This document shows, in pieces, positions 1 through 11,735 of a stretch of DNA of 64,000 nucleotides; position 1 is the stretch's first letter; every line of letters begins with the position of its first letter. Position numbers and translations under genes: made by a program. The notes beneath the pieces are model-generated. The model did not search any database and was not told the DNA's origin. It saw only the letters and a program-made list of their open reading frames with translations. Source of the DNA: Phylloscopus collybita (Eukaryota; Chordata; Aves; Passeriformes; Phylloscopidae); the NCBI GenBank assembly GCA_027886175.1, contig JAJNNQ010000045.1:1169001-1233000 (forward strand), given 5' to 3'.

Positions 1-436
1 GGACATTGGCTGTGCCCCTGAACATTGGCTGTGCCATGAACATTGGCTGTGCCATGAGCATTGGCTGTGCCATGGACATTGGCTGTGCCATGGACATTGG
101 CTGTGCCATGAGCATTGGCTGTGCCATGTGAACATTGGCTGTGCCATGAACATTGGCTGTGCCATGGACATTGGCTGTGCCAGGAGCATTGGCTGTGCCA
201 TGTGAACATTGGCTGTGCCATGAACATTGGCTGTGCCATGTGAGCATTGGCTGTGCCATGGACATTGACTGTGCCATGAACATTGGCTGTGCCATGGACA
301 TTGGCTGTGCCATGGACATTGGCTGTGCCCTGAACATTGGCTGTGCCATGTGAACATTGGCTGTGCCATGGACATTGGCTGTGCCATGGACATTGGCTGT
401 GCCACGAACAGACTGTGCCATGAGCATTGGCACAGG
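1..436. repeat. Minisatellite, 18-20 bp unit
   Basis: At least 20 head-to-tail copies of a unit close to GGACATTGGCTGTGCCAT, with length variants of 18 and 20 bp (extra TG). The array starts before the window. The open frame seen through part of it is only a by-product of the repeat. Confidence 0.95.
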
Positions 437-1317
437 GAACCCCCAGGAGGAGGAAAGGGGAGCAGGTGAGGAGCCCCACAGAGAGATAGTGGTGCCTCCG
501 AGGGGCTGAGCAGCCTGGCTGGGGCAGGGGACACCTGAGCAGGGCTGGTGCCACCAACGCCACCCGAGGAACCTGAAACAATTAAATCATTAACTGCAGC
601 CAGGCTGCTGCGGCTTTCAGAACGTTTTTTGTTAAGTAAAACAAAAGAGAAGAAAACTTCAAGGCAAAGCAGGGAATCTTTGCCTCTTCTGGGGCTCTCT
701 GAGGCTCCAGCCCTTCCCTCTGACATAATGAGCAGTGGGAGATGTGAAATAAAATGGATAATGAAGAACAGGAAGATTAATAAGGAATGTGAGAGTGAAT
801 GGGGGAAAATAACTCTTGCATTGTTAGAATGGTGCTGGTGGCAGCTTTATGGCAACTTATCATCTCTATTTAAAGCCTGGTTTGGGGGCTATAATCTCTC
901 AGCTGTTTTCTGTACCATCTGGCTGAAATTTAGCATAAAATTTGTTATCTCAGAGGTAAATTAATTCTTTTCCCTTTATCAAAATTGCTGGATTGGGGCA
1001 AAGAACCCCGAGATATGGAAACCCACACTCAGGAGTGGTTTTATCAGCTGAGATCCATCTCTGCTGTAAAAACAACTCGTTGAGATAACCTGGCTGTGGG
1101 AACCACACCCAGAGCCTTCTGAACACTGCCTGTGCCCCTCAGGGGCTGCAGGTGAGGGCTCAGAGCTGGGACAGCCCCCAGGGCACTGCCAGGGGCACAG
1201 GGACATCCCTGTCCCTGTCCCCAGAGCCCACAGGCACGAGGGCCATGGGCTGGGGCTGCCCAGGGGACAGCAGCACAGCCAGGGCTGGGGGGAGCCTGGG
1301 GGTGCCAGGGGCATCTC
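437..1317. other. Intergenic, no gene seen
   Basis: A GC-rich start, then from about 570 to 1000 an AT-rich, non-repetitive stretch. A 138-codon frame at 548-964 has no family resemblance, no strong start context and no coding bias that I can see. I treat it as non-coding, perhaps a conserved element. Confidence 0.5.
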
Positions 1318-1319
1318 TG

Positions 1320-1780
1320 CCAGCAGTGCCTGGGGTGTCCCCTCTGTCACACCCAGCAGTGCCTGGGGTGTCCCCTCTGTCACACCCAGCAGTGCCTGGG
1401 GTGTCACCTCTGTCACACCCAGCAGTGCCTGGGGTGTCCCCTCTGTCACACCCAGCAGAGTCTGGGGTGTCCCCTCTGTCACACCCAGCAGAGTCTGGGG
1501 TGTCCCCTCTGTCCCACTCAGCAGTGCCTGGGCTGTCCCCTCTGTCACACCCAGCAGTGCCTGGGGTGTCACCTCTGTCACACCCAGCAGAGTCTGGGCT
1601 GTCCCCTCTGTCACACCCAGCAGAGCCTGGGCTGTCACCTCTGTCACACCCAGCAGAGTCTGGGGTGTCCCCTCTGTCACACCCAGCAGTGCCTGGGGTG
1701 TCACCTCTGTCACACTCAGCAGTGCCTGGGGTGTCCCCTCTGTCACACTCAGCAGTGCCTGGGGTGTCCCCTCTGTCCCC
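1320..1780. repeat. Minisatellite, 33 bp unit
   Basis: About 14 tandem copies of a 33-bp unit (AGCAGTGCCTGGGGTGTCCC followed by CTCTGTCACACCC), with variants such as AGAGTCTGGGG. Because 33 is a multiple of three, several frames stay open on both strands, giving long but spurious proteins with an 11-residue period. A short CAGCC run follows at about 1813-1845. Confidence 0.95.
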
Positions 1781-2873
1781 CCTGGCCCCCCCAGCTGCTC
1801 GCAGCCCCCGCAGCCCAGCCCAGCCCAGCCCAGCCCAGCCCCGCAGCCCCGGCTGTCCCTGCTCCCTCCCCTCGCTGCTCCGGCCCTGGGAGATGCCCCA
1901 GAGGGGGATTTGCTGCTGGACACAGCCCCACCCTGCTCCTGACAGCCCCATCCCCATCTCCTGTCCCAACCCAGAGCTGCTCCCAGCCTGGCCAGCTCGG
2001 GGGGACAGCCCCGAGCCCGTCCCCTGTGCCCCCAGCCCAGGGGCTGCAGGTGCCAAAGCTCCCCTGCCCCATTTCCCAGCTTCTGTTCCTGTTCCAGCCC
2101 GGCCTTTCTGCTCCATCTTACATTAACCTCATCACTGCTGTGCTGCTTTGCTCCACTCTCACCTGCAGCTGTGCCTGAGGCAGAGGTACAGCTTCATCTG
2201 CTGGAAAAGCCTTTCTTTTCCAGTCTGGGCTGCCATTATGCAGAAAATAACACAGCTCAGTGGAGGAAGTTTGCTGGAATAATTTCTATCTTTTCATACA
2301 AACCGATAATAAAAATTTACCTCCTTGATGTATTTTTCTCCCTTAAACTGTAGTTATGGTCCCTTGAATAGACAAATGCAAGATAAATTCAATTACAGCA
2401 TAATTTCTCCCGGGGTGAATAACCTTTAAATCAGCTCTGATCTCCAAACACATTTGGAGATAACACACTGTCCATTACGTTGTTGGAATTGGGGCTCTGG
2501 CAGTGCCTAGACTTGTCAGTGTGAATATCAAATTATTGATGTTCCTCTTTGCATCCTTGAATACCAAATCAGCTGGGGAGCTCTGAGAGCAGGGAGCCCA
2601 ATTCCAGGGCTGATCTCCAGTGGAGGGAAGAGGTGTTTGCCTGGCAGCTCCTCCAGAGCACTGTGGGGAGGGGGAACTTGTCTGACTATTCCAAACCCAT
2701 CCCCAAAAGCATAGCAAAAAGATTTAAGCTCTCAGATCACAAGGAACAATGGATCAGAGTCAGATGATCTGATTGAAAGGTGGAGCTCTGCACCACAGCT
2801 GAGAGAACTTTGCAGAGCAGGTCTGTGTGCATGGATTGCTGTTGGTGGTGCCTTGTGTCCCTCACTGTGCACA
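1781..2873. other. Intergenic, GC-rich then AT-rich
   Basis: GC-rich simple sequence to about 2110. A non-repetitive AT-rich block at about 2165-2480 follows, then ordinary sequence. No exon with flanking splice sites or a recognisable protein was found. Confidence 0.5.
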
Positions 2874-3011
2874 ACAAACGAGGCCACCAAAGGAGCCCTT
2901 CCCCTCAAGGAGAGGGGGAGATGTGGGAAGTGGATCTGTAGGACAAATGAGGCCATCAAAGGAGCCCTTCCCTCAAGGAGAGGGGGAGATGTGGGAACTG
3001 GATCTGCAGGG
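2874..3011. repeat. Tandem duplication, 69 bp period
   Basis: Two adjacent copies starting at 2874 and 2943, each reading ACAAACGAGGCCACC or a close variant and ending GGATCTGYAGG. They differ by a few substitutions and one base indel, so the duplication is fairly recent. Confidence 0.9.
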
Positions 3012-4249
3012 AACCCCCAAAGGCTGCAGGAGGCTCAGGGCTGGGCACTCAGCCTGCCGAGGGAAGGAGCAGGGGAATGTGCCCGTGCTCAGCTCCCAGC
3101 CCTTGTGCTCCATCACCCACTGCAGGAGCCTGCCCACCCACCACTGTGGAACCCCCAGAGCTGCCAGGGACAGGACCAAACCCCCAGAGTGTGGGGGCAG
3201 AGCTCAGGGGAGACGGAGCAAAGGATGCTGTGGGATTTCCACCCAAACAGCAATCTTTCAGCCAGTATCTACACTCAGAACCCAACCCCAGAAGTTTTTA
3301 GTGGAAGAAAGAGAATCAAAACTTAAGACTATTCATGGCAGGGTCAGCAGAAAGGAGGAAAGGTGGCCTGGCAGCTGGGGCAGGGCTCAGGTGATGGGCA
3401 GAGTGAAGGCAGGGCAGCAGCCCCAGCCAGGCATCACAGGTGGCAATGCAGCCTGGTCACAGCCCAGCTCCTGCAAAAGTCATGGCATTTCCTTCACTGG
3501 CTCTTTTTTCTTAATTAGAATTTGTCTCTTTTCCCCCCTTTCCCTTTCTCTGCTGGGCAGCACCTCGCTTGGCTTTTCCCAGGGTTTGTTCCCTGTGGTT
3601 TCTGTGGAGGGCTGAGCGCTGCCACAGGGTGAGAAGTGGCGATGTTTTCTTGCTGCAAAGAGCTGCAGCTCCACCCCAAGCACGACACAGCTCCCTCGTA
3701 ATTACACTTTCCATCCTCGTCTTTAAAGTCATTACCGGCTCCGAGCAAACCCCCCTGCTCCTGCCCACACACACTCACTTTCCCCGGGGCTCCCAAAGGC
3801 AGCACAGCCGCTCTTTGCCAGGAGCAGCTGGAACAAATGACAATCCCCCCGGTGGAGCTGTCCGGGCAGGCACAGAGCGATGTTCTGCTTTGTGCAGCAC
3901 AGCCTGGACCCTCTCGACAGAGCTCCCAAGGTCAGCATTTCAGCAGCGACTCCTTGCAGAAAATAATAATAAAAAAAAAAAATTAAAATACTAATAAACG
4001 CGTTTTCCTGCATCCCAGACCCTTCCAGGCACGGAGGGGCTCCACACCTGCGGCTGCGGGAATCCCCTCGGCTCCAGGTGTGCACAGAGCACGGCAGCTG
4101 CTGGCAGGGACGTGTCGCATGTCGCGCTCTGGGGACCGGGACGTGTCGCTTGCCAGGCTGCGAGTGCCACCTCCTGGCTCCCAGCGCCGGCATCTCCGGC
4201 AATCCCGGCGCATCCCTGCCCGGGGAGCGCCGCCAGTTCCCTCTGCCCG
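3012..4249. other. Intergenic, no gene seen
   Basis: Ordinary mixed-composition sequence with an A-rich patch at 3961-3990. Overlapping short frames on both strands have no recognisable motifs. Confidence 0.5.
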
Positions 4250-4760
4250 GCCGGGTTCACCCCGACATCCCCGGGACATCCCCGGGACATCCGCGGGACA
4301 TCCGCGGGAAATCCCCCGGGACATGCCCGGAATTTTCCCCCAGGACATCCCTGGACATCCCCCGGGACATCCGCAGACATTCCCCGGAATTTTCCCCCAG
4401 GACATCCCTGGACATCCCCCGGGACATCCGCAGGACATTCCCCGGAATTTTCTCCCGGGATATTCGCGGGAAATCCCCCGGGACATCCCCGGGACATCCC
4501 CCGGGACATCCCCGGGACATCCCCGGGACATCCGCGGGAAATCCCCCGGGACATCCCCGGAATTTTCCCCCAGGACATCCCTGGACATCCCCCGGGACAT
4601 CCGCAGGACATTCCCCGGATTTTCCCCCCAGGACATCCCTGGACATCCCCCGGGACATCCGCAGGTCATTCCCCAGAATTTTCTCCCGGTATATTCGCGG
4701 GAAATCCCCCGGGACATCCCCGGAATTCTCCCCCGGGACATCCTCGGGCATTCCCGGGAC
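4250..4760. repeat. GC-rich minisatellite, 12 bp core
   Basis: Dozens of copies of a core close to CGGGACATCCCC, mixed with spacer variants (GGAATTTTCCCCCAGGACATC, split here as GGAATTTTCCCC then CAGGACATC). Blocks of cores and spacers recur, giving a higher-order pattern of roughly 60-180 bp. Mirror-like long frames on both strands follow from the array. Confidence 0.93.
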
Positions 4761-5082
4761 ACCCCCGGGTGGCTCTCAGGACACGGCGGCCCCGCTGTCC
4801 CCCAGCCCGGGTTCCCCAGCCCTTTTTGCCGGGATAAGCTGCAGGAGGGTTTTTCTGAGAGCCCCGGCCCCGCGGGATGCCCAAGGAGCCCGGAGGGTTT
4901 TCAGCCAGGAGCTCGGGAATGCTCCCGCTGCTCCCCGAGGGAGCGGCCCCAGCACCACCCTGACCCGGCACGGGGCACTCGGCATCCCCTGAAGGCAGAA
5001 CGCCAAATTCCCCTTCCAGCAAAGGATTCGGGCACCTCCCAGGGCAGATCCCCAGCCCCAACAGCCCTGGCTCTCCTGTGCC
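4761..5082. other. GC-rich spacer between minisatellites
   Basis: A non-repetitive GC-rich spacer; no gene or motif recognised. Confidence 0.5.
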
Positions 5083-5610
5083 CAGCAGCATTCCCGATGT
5101 ACCCAGTTCCTAAAGCATCCCTGACCCCAAATCAGCAGCATTCCCGATGTACCCAGTTCCTAAAGCATCCCTGACCCCAAATCAGCAGCATTCCCGATGT
5201 ACCCAGTTCCTAAAGCATCCCTGACCCCAAATCAGCAGCACTCCTGATGTACCCAGTTCCTAAAGCATTCCTGACCCCAATCCAGCAGCATTCCTGATGT
5301 ACCCAGTTCCTAAAGCATTCCTGACCCCAATCCAGCAGCATTCCTGATGTACCCAGTTCCTAAAGCATCCCTGACCCCAATCCAGCAGCATTCCTGATGC
5401 ACCCAGTTCCTAAAGCATCCCTGACCCCAAATCAGCAGCACTCCTGATGCACCCAGTTCCTAAAGCATCCCTGACCCCAATCCAGCAGCATTCCCGATGT
5501 ACCCAGTTCCTAAAGCATCCCTGACCCCAAATCAGCAGCATTCCTGATGCACCCAGTTCCTAAAGCATTCCTGACCCCAATCCAGCAGCATTCCTGATGC
5601 ACCCAACTCC
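5083..5610. repeat. Minisatellite, 50 bp unit
   Basis: About 10.5 direct copies of a 50-bp unit beginning CAGCAGCATTCCCGATGTAC and containing CCAGTTCCTAAAGCATCC and CTGACCCCAA. The copies differ at a few sites (GATGT or GATGC, AATC or ATCC), and the variants are interspersed, which suggests unequal exchange. Confidence 0.95.
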
Positions 5611-6607
5611 CAGAGCCCGAGGCTGCATTTCCTCCAGCTCTGGGTTCCCAGGGGCTGCAGGAGCCTTTAAACTGCATTTTTAACCAGTGCCTGACCAATA
5701 TCTGAAGGAGACTGAAGAATTCCCAGTCCCTGCAGATCGGCAGTGCTGCTGGAAATGGGAATCATTTCATTTGTCCCACAGGAAGCCAGGGGGCTCTGGT
5801 GGGAAGGTGGCACAGATCTCCAGGGCTCCATGGAACTAAACCCTGTTCAGCTGTCTCAGTTTCCCCACAGCAGTGCTGGCTGCCACTGCCCAGGGCAATT
5901 CCTGCATCACCTGGGAGCCAATTCCTCCTTTCCAACAGACCCTCCTTGGGAATCCATGATTATTTTGGATTATTTGGATAAATATAATATTATATTTATC
6001 CTCACATTCCCACTGAAGGGCTATAAGTTTGTTTCTGAACCTGGGGTTCAGCTTAATGCCATGGAATCCTCCAGCCTACGCTGGCCTCAGAGGGACAAAT
6101 TTGCAGAGAGAATTTGAATTTAAATTATTCCAAAGAGCAAGAAACAACCTTCTCCCACGCCTCCAAAGCAGGAGTTAGGACATTACACCTGTTAGTTTCC
6201 TAGTTTAAGGCAGGAAACAAATGTTGTAGAAAGATGCTTGATGAGAGAAGAGACAAATGGGCTCATTAGGTTAATACCTTTCCTTAAAGTGACTTCTCAG
6301 CATATGGAGATTTTTATGTCCATTACCTCAGCGAGGAGCTGACATCAAGCTTCCTGGCTCTCAGAGCATTTCTGAGGGAACATTTGCTGTGCCCTGAGCA
6401 GCTCTGGGAGTGGGAAGGTCACTGCTCAGCGCTGGCCAGGCAGGAGCTGCTCCCCACGGGCACAGGCTGGCAGCAGCCAGCCCCTCCCTGCCACAGCTCC
6501 CCAAGGGGCAGAGCCCCTGCACACAGAGCCCCTGGCTGCTGCAGGGGGGACACCAGCCTGGGGAGTCCCTCTCTCACCCACCAAGGGCTCCAAGGAAGCT
6601 GGGGTTT
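5611..6607. other. Intergenic, no gene seen
   Basis: Unique sequence of mixed composition with short frames only. No splice-flanked exon, repeat or RNA gene recognised. Confidence 0.5.
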
Positions 6608-7082
6608 ATACATATATATAAAATAATTTAAAAATTATATATATAATATATATATTTTTATATATATGTAAATTATATATATATTTGTATATTTATATAA
6701 ATTATATATAATACATATATTTATATTTTTATATATACATTTATATAGATATTTTCATATTTTATATAAAAATCACATGTTCATATAGTGATAGATCTAT
6801 ATTTATTTTTTATATTTATATATTTTATATAATTTTTTACATAAAATATATAAATATATGTATATTTACATATAAAAACGTGTTTATATATTTAGTGTTT
6901 GTATATTTATATAAATATATTTTATACAAATATTTTATTTATATATTTATATATTTCCAGATTTTTTATATTTGTATAAAATATTTTTATATTTATATAA
7001 AATATTTTTATTTATATATAAATATTTTTATATTTCTATATAAATATTTTTATATGGAATATATATTTTTATATATCTGTAT
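6608..7082. repeat. AT-rich low-complexity block
   Basis: About 475 bp of nearly pure A and T made from TATAT, TTTATAT and AAATATT words. There are many short self-complementary segments but no fixed period. The Tyr/Ile-rich frame through it is spurious. Confidence 0.93.
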
Positions 7083-7517
7083 GGAAACCTGCAGCTCTCC
7101 CAGTGTCCCCAGGGCAGGGCTGCAGCAGTGACAGGGCAGGGCAGGTCCCACAGAGGCCGTGCAGTTGCTGCAGGTGCTGTAATTCCATGTACAACACAGG
7201 TGCCAGTCCCATTCCTGGCCCTGCCTGCAGGGAGGGCCTTTCCTGGGCAGGGCAGGGTTGGGTTTCTGCTCCCCCAGCAGCCCCTGCCCTGGGGGCCTTG
7301 ATCTGCCAAAGCCCTTCTGCTGGAGAATATTCATCCTTTCAGACAAGGCATGGGAAGGCCCTGTGGCAATTTCAGATTCAATTAATGGGAGTCCCATCAT
7401 TAGGGTGGGCTCGGCTCAGCTTTATGGGATGCACAGTGTCACCACAGCGAGGAGGAGTCCCTGGGTAACTCTGCTCCCTGAATTACTGCTGAATGACACT
7501 GATGTGACAAGCCTGAG
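7083..7517. other. Intergenic, no gene seen
   Basis: Unique flank of solo LTR copy 1. No coding signal recognised. Confidence 0.5.
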
Positions 7518-8091
7518 TGTTGGGGAGGATGAAGTAGCCAGGCCCTGCAGAGATGATTTATTAGTAAAAGATTCTAAAAGTATGAAACCCACAAGAGGAA
7601 TGGAATTGAAAGCAAAATTTGAACTGTAAGCATGGACAGGAAGAAGGTGATTAGACAGCTGAAAAGACTTGGCTGAGTGAATCAGTGACACCCCTGCCAA
7701 GACAAAAGGATGAATAAAGGGTTGGACCTTCTCAGGCATCAGGGATAAGGTGGGTTTCACAGGTTTTGGTCTGTAGAGTAGTATTGTAATGTTGTAGTTC
7801 CCATAGGCTGTATGTAGATTCTGTAGGTTTTGTATCTTGAGGTGATTGGTTGATGCTCATTAGCATATTCACGATAGAAAGGGTTCAAATGGAATGTAAC
7901 AGGGAGCTCGGGCTCTTCGCGCCCCTTCTCTTGGACCCTCTTGCCTCTTGCCCTCTTGGACTCTTTGCACTGGATCCCTGGACCCTTCCCCAGTCAGGCT
8001 GCCTCCCCACAACCAATAACCCACGTGTTCCAAAGAGTGTCCTGATCTTCAGATCATCTTTCTCACCGGACAACCAGCGTGCTTTCTAATA
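7518..8091 (+). mobile_element. Solo LTR, family A, copy 1
   Basis: A 574-bp element starting TGTTGGGGAGGATGAAG and ending GCTTTCTAATA. It is flanked by a perfect 6-bp duplication CCTGAG (7512-7517 and 8092-8097). It is closely alike to 29265-29839 and, inverted, to 35673-36227. The 6-bp duplication, the TG start, an AATAAA (7713-7718), an inverted CCAAT-like GATTGG before a TTAGCATATTC stretch, and the lack of an internal region fit a solo LTR of an endogenous retrovirus (ERVK or alpharetrovirus-like by duplication length). The 3' end TAATA is not the usual CA. No retroviral gene is present. Confidence 0.85.
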
Positions 8092-8097
8092 CCTGAG

Positions 8098-9619
8098 CAT
8101 TTGGGGTGCTGTCTGTCTCACGTGGGGCTTTCCACTGGCAGTGCAGCTGTACAGCTCAGTTTGGGAACCAAAACCTTCCCCAGCATCAGAAACACGGAAC
8201 TGCCAGCCCTGACCAACAGCACTGCTCACCTCAGAGCTCCCCAGGGCTGCCACAGGCACTCAGAGGCTCTGGCACCTCGGGGGGGTTGTGCAGATCTCAC
8301 CCCCAAAGCAGCAAAGTTACCACTCCAAAAACAGGAAAGACCACAGCAGAAAAATCATTTCATTATGGAAATGATACAAAGATCACAGAAAGCAAACCAA
8401 GAAACCAACCCTGCCCTTCACACAGCTCCTCTCTCGCTCTTCACTTCTGCAATAAAACCTGCCCACATCTCTTCCCACCTCCCCTCTCCCCACAAAGGCA
8501 AAGCATGAACTTGTACCAGTGGCTTTTCAGTAGCAAGGCTGCCAGTGAAACCTGCAATCTCAGCTTACAGCAGCCAGCAGTGCAGGGGCAGGCTCTGACA
8601 CAGACCTGGCAATCCTCACCAAGGGCCCCCTCCACTGCCAGACTCTGGCAAAACTCCCCAAAACCTCCTGCAAGGTTCCCCTCCCACCTGCCCTGGGAGC
8701 CAGGCAGAAGGGCCCAGGTAATCCCAGGGCTGCAATCTGCTCCTGCAGGGCTCCAGCCCCAAGTGTGGCTCCCAGGAATTCAGCTGCTACTCCTGTTGTG
8801 TGAATTCAGGGCAATAAACCTGTCCCCTGCTCCAGCAGCCAGAGGTGCCCCAGTGTCTGCTGCACCCTCATGGCCACAGAGCACAGCAGCTGCCCAAAAC
8901 CCTTCAGATCCAGGCTCCAGGGGAAAATGAGGGGGAAAGAAGTGACCAAGTAGCTCTGAGCACAGCAGTGCACCTCCAGAAATGGGCATGATTGCCTGGG
9001 AGTGCAGAGAGCAGCCCCTGCAGCAGCCCAGGGGATGATTAGTCCAGGGTGTCTGCAATTAGCACAGGGTGTCTGCAATTAGCACAGGGTGTCTTTGCAA
9101 CTTGACACGGCTCAGCTGAACATCAGACAGTGCCCAGGATGCTCCAGGCTGCTTTTGACACTGTTGCTCCACACAAAGAGCTTTAATTCTGAACATAAGC
9201 ATGAAGAGAATGGGTCTGAGTTTGTCCAAAATACGTAATCAGGAGGGAGAGTTACTTGGTAATTTCCATCATTATCTCTGTCTGCTGCTGCATCTCTGCT
9301 GACAGCTCGTTTTTGAGCACTGAAATCTGGCCTGTGAGCATCTCACAACACAGCAATCCTCTTGCTGCCAGGGCTACTTGGTCTGGGAGCCTGGCAAGGG
9401 AAGGAGATGTGGAAGCCTTGGGGGTCACTGTCCTGTTCCCACCCCAGCACATCGGGTGGGGCACCAGGAACTCACTGCTCTCCCAAAGCCAGAGCTTTTG
9501 CCAGGTCACCTCTCCAACTTAATCCATGTCAAATATCTGCAGAGCTGAGGGCAACTCAGAGTGCTGGGCAAGGAATATGGAGTGGCCAGCAGCTCAGCCA
9601 CAGCAGCAGGGCTCAGGGT
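8098..9619. other. Intergenic, no gene seen
   Basis: Unique sequence. A 20-bp tandem triplication (TCTGCAATTAGCACAGGGTG type) lies at about 9047-9096. No gene recognised. Confidence 0.5.
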
Positions 9620-9690
9620 CCAGCAGGATTTGGGACCCAGCAGGATTTGGGACCCAGCAGGATTTGGGATCCAGCAGGATTTGGGACCCA
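9620..9690. repeat. Short tandem repeat, 17 bp x 4
   Basis: Four copies of CAGCAGGATTTGGGACC, one of them with GGATCC in place of GGACCC. Confidence 0.93.
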
Positions 9691-11269
9691 GCTCTGCTGC
9701 AGGTTGTTCCCTGTGGATGCTGCACTGGCAGGGGACCCCAGGCTGGCTGCACCTCATTCCCTTGCCAAAGGCAGGGCAGGACAAAGCTTCTCCTGCTGAT
9801 TCCCACACTTAGGACACTTAAACCATAAAAATTCCCCTTCCCTCCAAATAGAACTCGGTAATAAAAAAGAATAAAAGCAGAACTCACTTTTTCCCCCAAG
9901 GCAATCTCTTCTGTGCCAGTGGCCTCACAGCAGCAGAGCTTCACTGACCTTCACCTGCTCTCCTCTCCCACAGCTCCCACCAATCCTGACCCTCAGCTGC
10001 CCTCTCCACCTGCCTGGGCTGTGTTCCCGACTGCTCCAGGTGATTTCCCTCCTTTCCCCTCCAGCAGGCAGCTCCAGCTCTGCTCCAGGCAGGAGGGGAA
10101 GGTGTTCACCCAGCTCTGTCTCCTTCGGGGACACGGGGCCGCTCACATTTCCATCCTGTACAAGGGGAGCTCACTGAGCTGCTCAGATGAAAGGCTCTCC
10201 TCGGAGTGCAAATGATTATTATTAATGAGTTTCCATCCTGGCTCCTTGACAGGAAGCTGTACCTTGCAGCCTGTTATCTCTGCAGCCACGCAGCCCTGGC
10301 ACGGGCAGATTCCCTCTCCTGGCAAGTGAGCTGTGGTGCCAGGAGGGAAGCTCCAGCAGCTCTCTGAGCCCCATCCCGCTGCCTCTGGAACTGTGGCGTG
10401 GCAGAGCTTCAGAAATGGAAATGCTGCCATTTGACCCGATGTGAATTTCTCAAATAAATGATATTTCACGGCCCAGTGGTTTCCTCCCTGCTGAGATGAT
10501 CGTTTGTGGTGGCTCGCTCAGAACAGGGCTGTGACAGAAGTTTTGGTCAGTGCAAGACAAATTGAAAAAATTTCAGTATCAGCCTCTGAAGCCCCATGCT
10601 CTGTAGCTGCAGAAAAATTAAATGTGAAGGCAGGGCTCAGGTTTTTTCCCTTTTTTTTTTTTTTACTCCCTCTTTGTTGTCTTTTCAAATCCAGCCTGTC
10701 CTCCTCTGCACAGAGCCACGATTTGGTCACCTTGCTCCTGTCAGCCACCAGCACTGGGTTCCTGGAGGTGCCACCCCTGGTGGGTGCTGCACAGGAACAC
10801 CCTCCTGGAAGATGCCCTTGGAACTGGGACACTTGGTGCCCCCACAGCATGTCACTTCTGCTCCAGAACTGTATTTCTCACTCCCCTGCTGTTGTCTGCT
10901 GCAGCTCCACGCTGTAAATGCCTTTTCCACCTCACCTGCGTTCTCCCAGAGCCATGAAATTTATGAATTAATAAATTAATGAATTCCAGGAGTTGCCCAC
11001 GCCGGGAGCAAAGCCCTGGAGCTGCAGGTGCTGGTGGAGCACGGGGATGAACAAGATGGATTGTGGCACTGCCCTGCCCTGTGCCTGGCTCAGCTGCTGC
11101 TGCCATCCATCACCATCACCTCAGTGCTTCCCCAAGGAAGGGTCAGAGCAGGGAAGAACTTCCATACATCTCTATTCTCCCTCCAGAAAGTGGCTGAAAT
11201 CCTCTTCCAGGGCAGCACTTCACAGGGATGGCAGAGGAGCCCACCCCTGAGGAAAGAGGGGTTAATTTG
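9691..11269. other. Intergenic downstream of TMEM132C, no gene seen
   Basis: Unique sequence with a T-rich run at 10646-10665. In mammals the next gene after TMEM132C is SLC15A4, converging on it; I saw no SLC15A4 exon here, so if synteny holds it lies to the left of the window. Confidence 0.45.
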
Positions 11270-11287
11270 TCAAGCCGTGTAAAGCAT

Positions 11288-11293
11288 TTTAAT
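11288..11293 (-). terminator. Candidate distal poly(A) signal ATTAAA
   Basis: Plus-strand TTTAAT is ATTAAA on the minus strand, about 1.98 kb after the TMEM132C stop codon. It ends an AT-rich, non-repetitive stretch. Alternatives are AATAAA at 11730-11735 and 12772-12777. Confidence 0.3.
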
Positions 11294-11729
11294 TACAATC
11301 CATATAACATGTATAAATAAATATTACATTCTTTCAGTCTACAATGCATACTAGGCATATCTTGTTAAAACGTCCATCTATGTTATTGGGTGGCAGGATT
11401 GACTTTGTCCAAGTAAAAAACAAAACAAAACAAAACAAAACGAACAAACAAACTACAGAGTTTAGTAATTTAAAAAAACCCAAAAGAACCAAACACATGG
11501 CGAAGACAGGAGGATGCAAGTGCTTCTGGCTAACAGTCAGGACATGATACTGCTTTCCAAAGGCTGGAGCTGCCACCTCCTTTCAGTCAGGAGAGGTTTG
11601 GGAGGACAGTGGTTTCCTCACTGAATAGATTTTGATCTGTGTCCTCCACGAATATGAACTGGCACCGAGTCAGTGCAGTTCTGCCAGCTCACACCACCAA
11701 TTAATTCTCTATTTTGTATTTGCTTCTGA

Positions 11730-11735
11730 TTTATT
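11730..11735 (-). terminator. Candidate poly(A) signal AATAAA
   Basis: A canonical AATAAA on the minus strand about 1.5 kb after the TMEM132C stop. It could define an intermediate 3' UTR form. Confidence 0.3.

Noticed and set aside
548..964. 138-codon plus-strand frame in intergenic AT-rich sequence
   Set aside because: No family resemblance, no flanking exon signals, and length is within chance for this much sequence.
979..2126. Overlapping long frames of 314-324 codons on both strands
   Set aside because: They all run through the 33-bp minisatellite; a unit divisible by three keeps every frame open and gives an 11-residue period.
3983..5174. Frames of 141-364 codons rich in Pro, Gly, Arg and Ser
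   Set aside because: Products of the 12-bp and 50-bp arrays on both strands, without domain, splice context or start signal.
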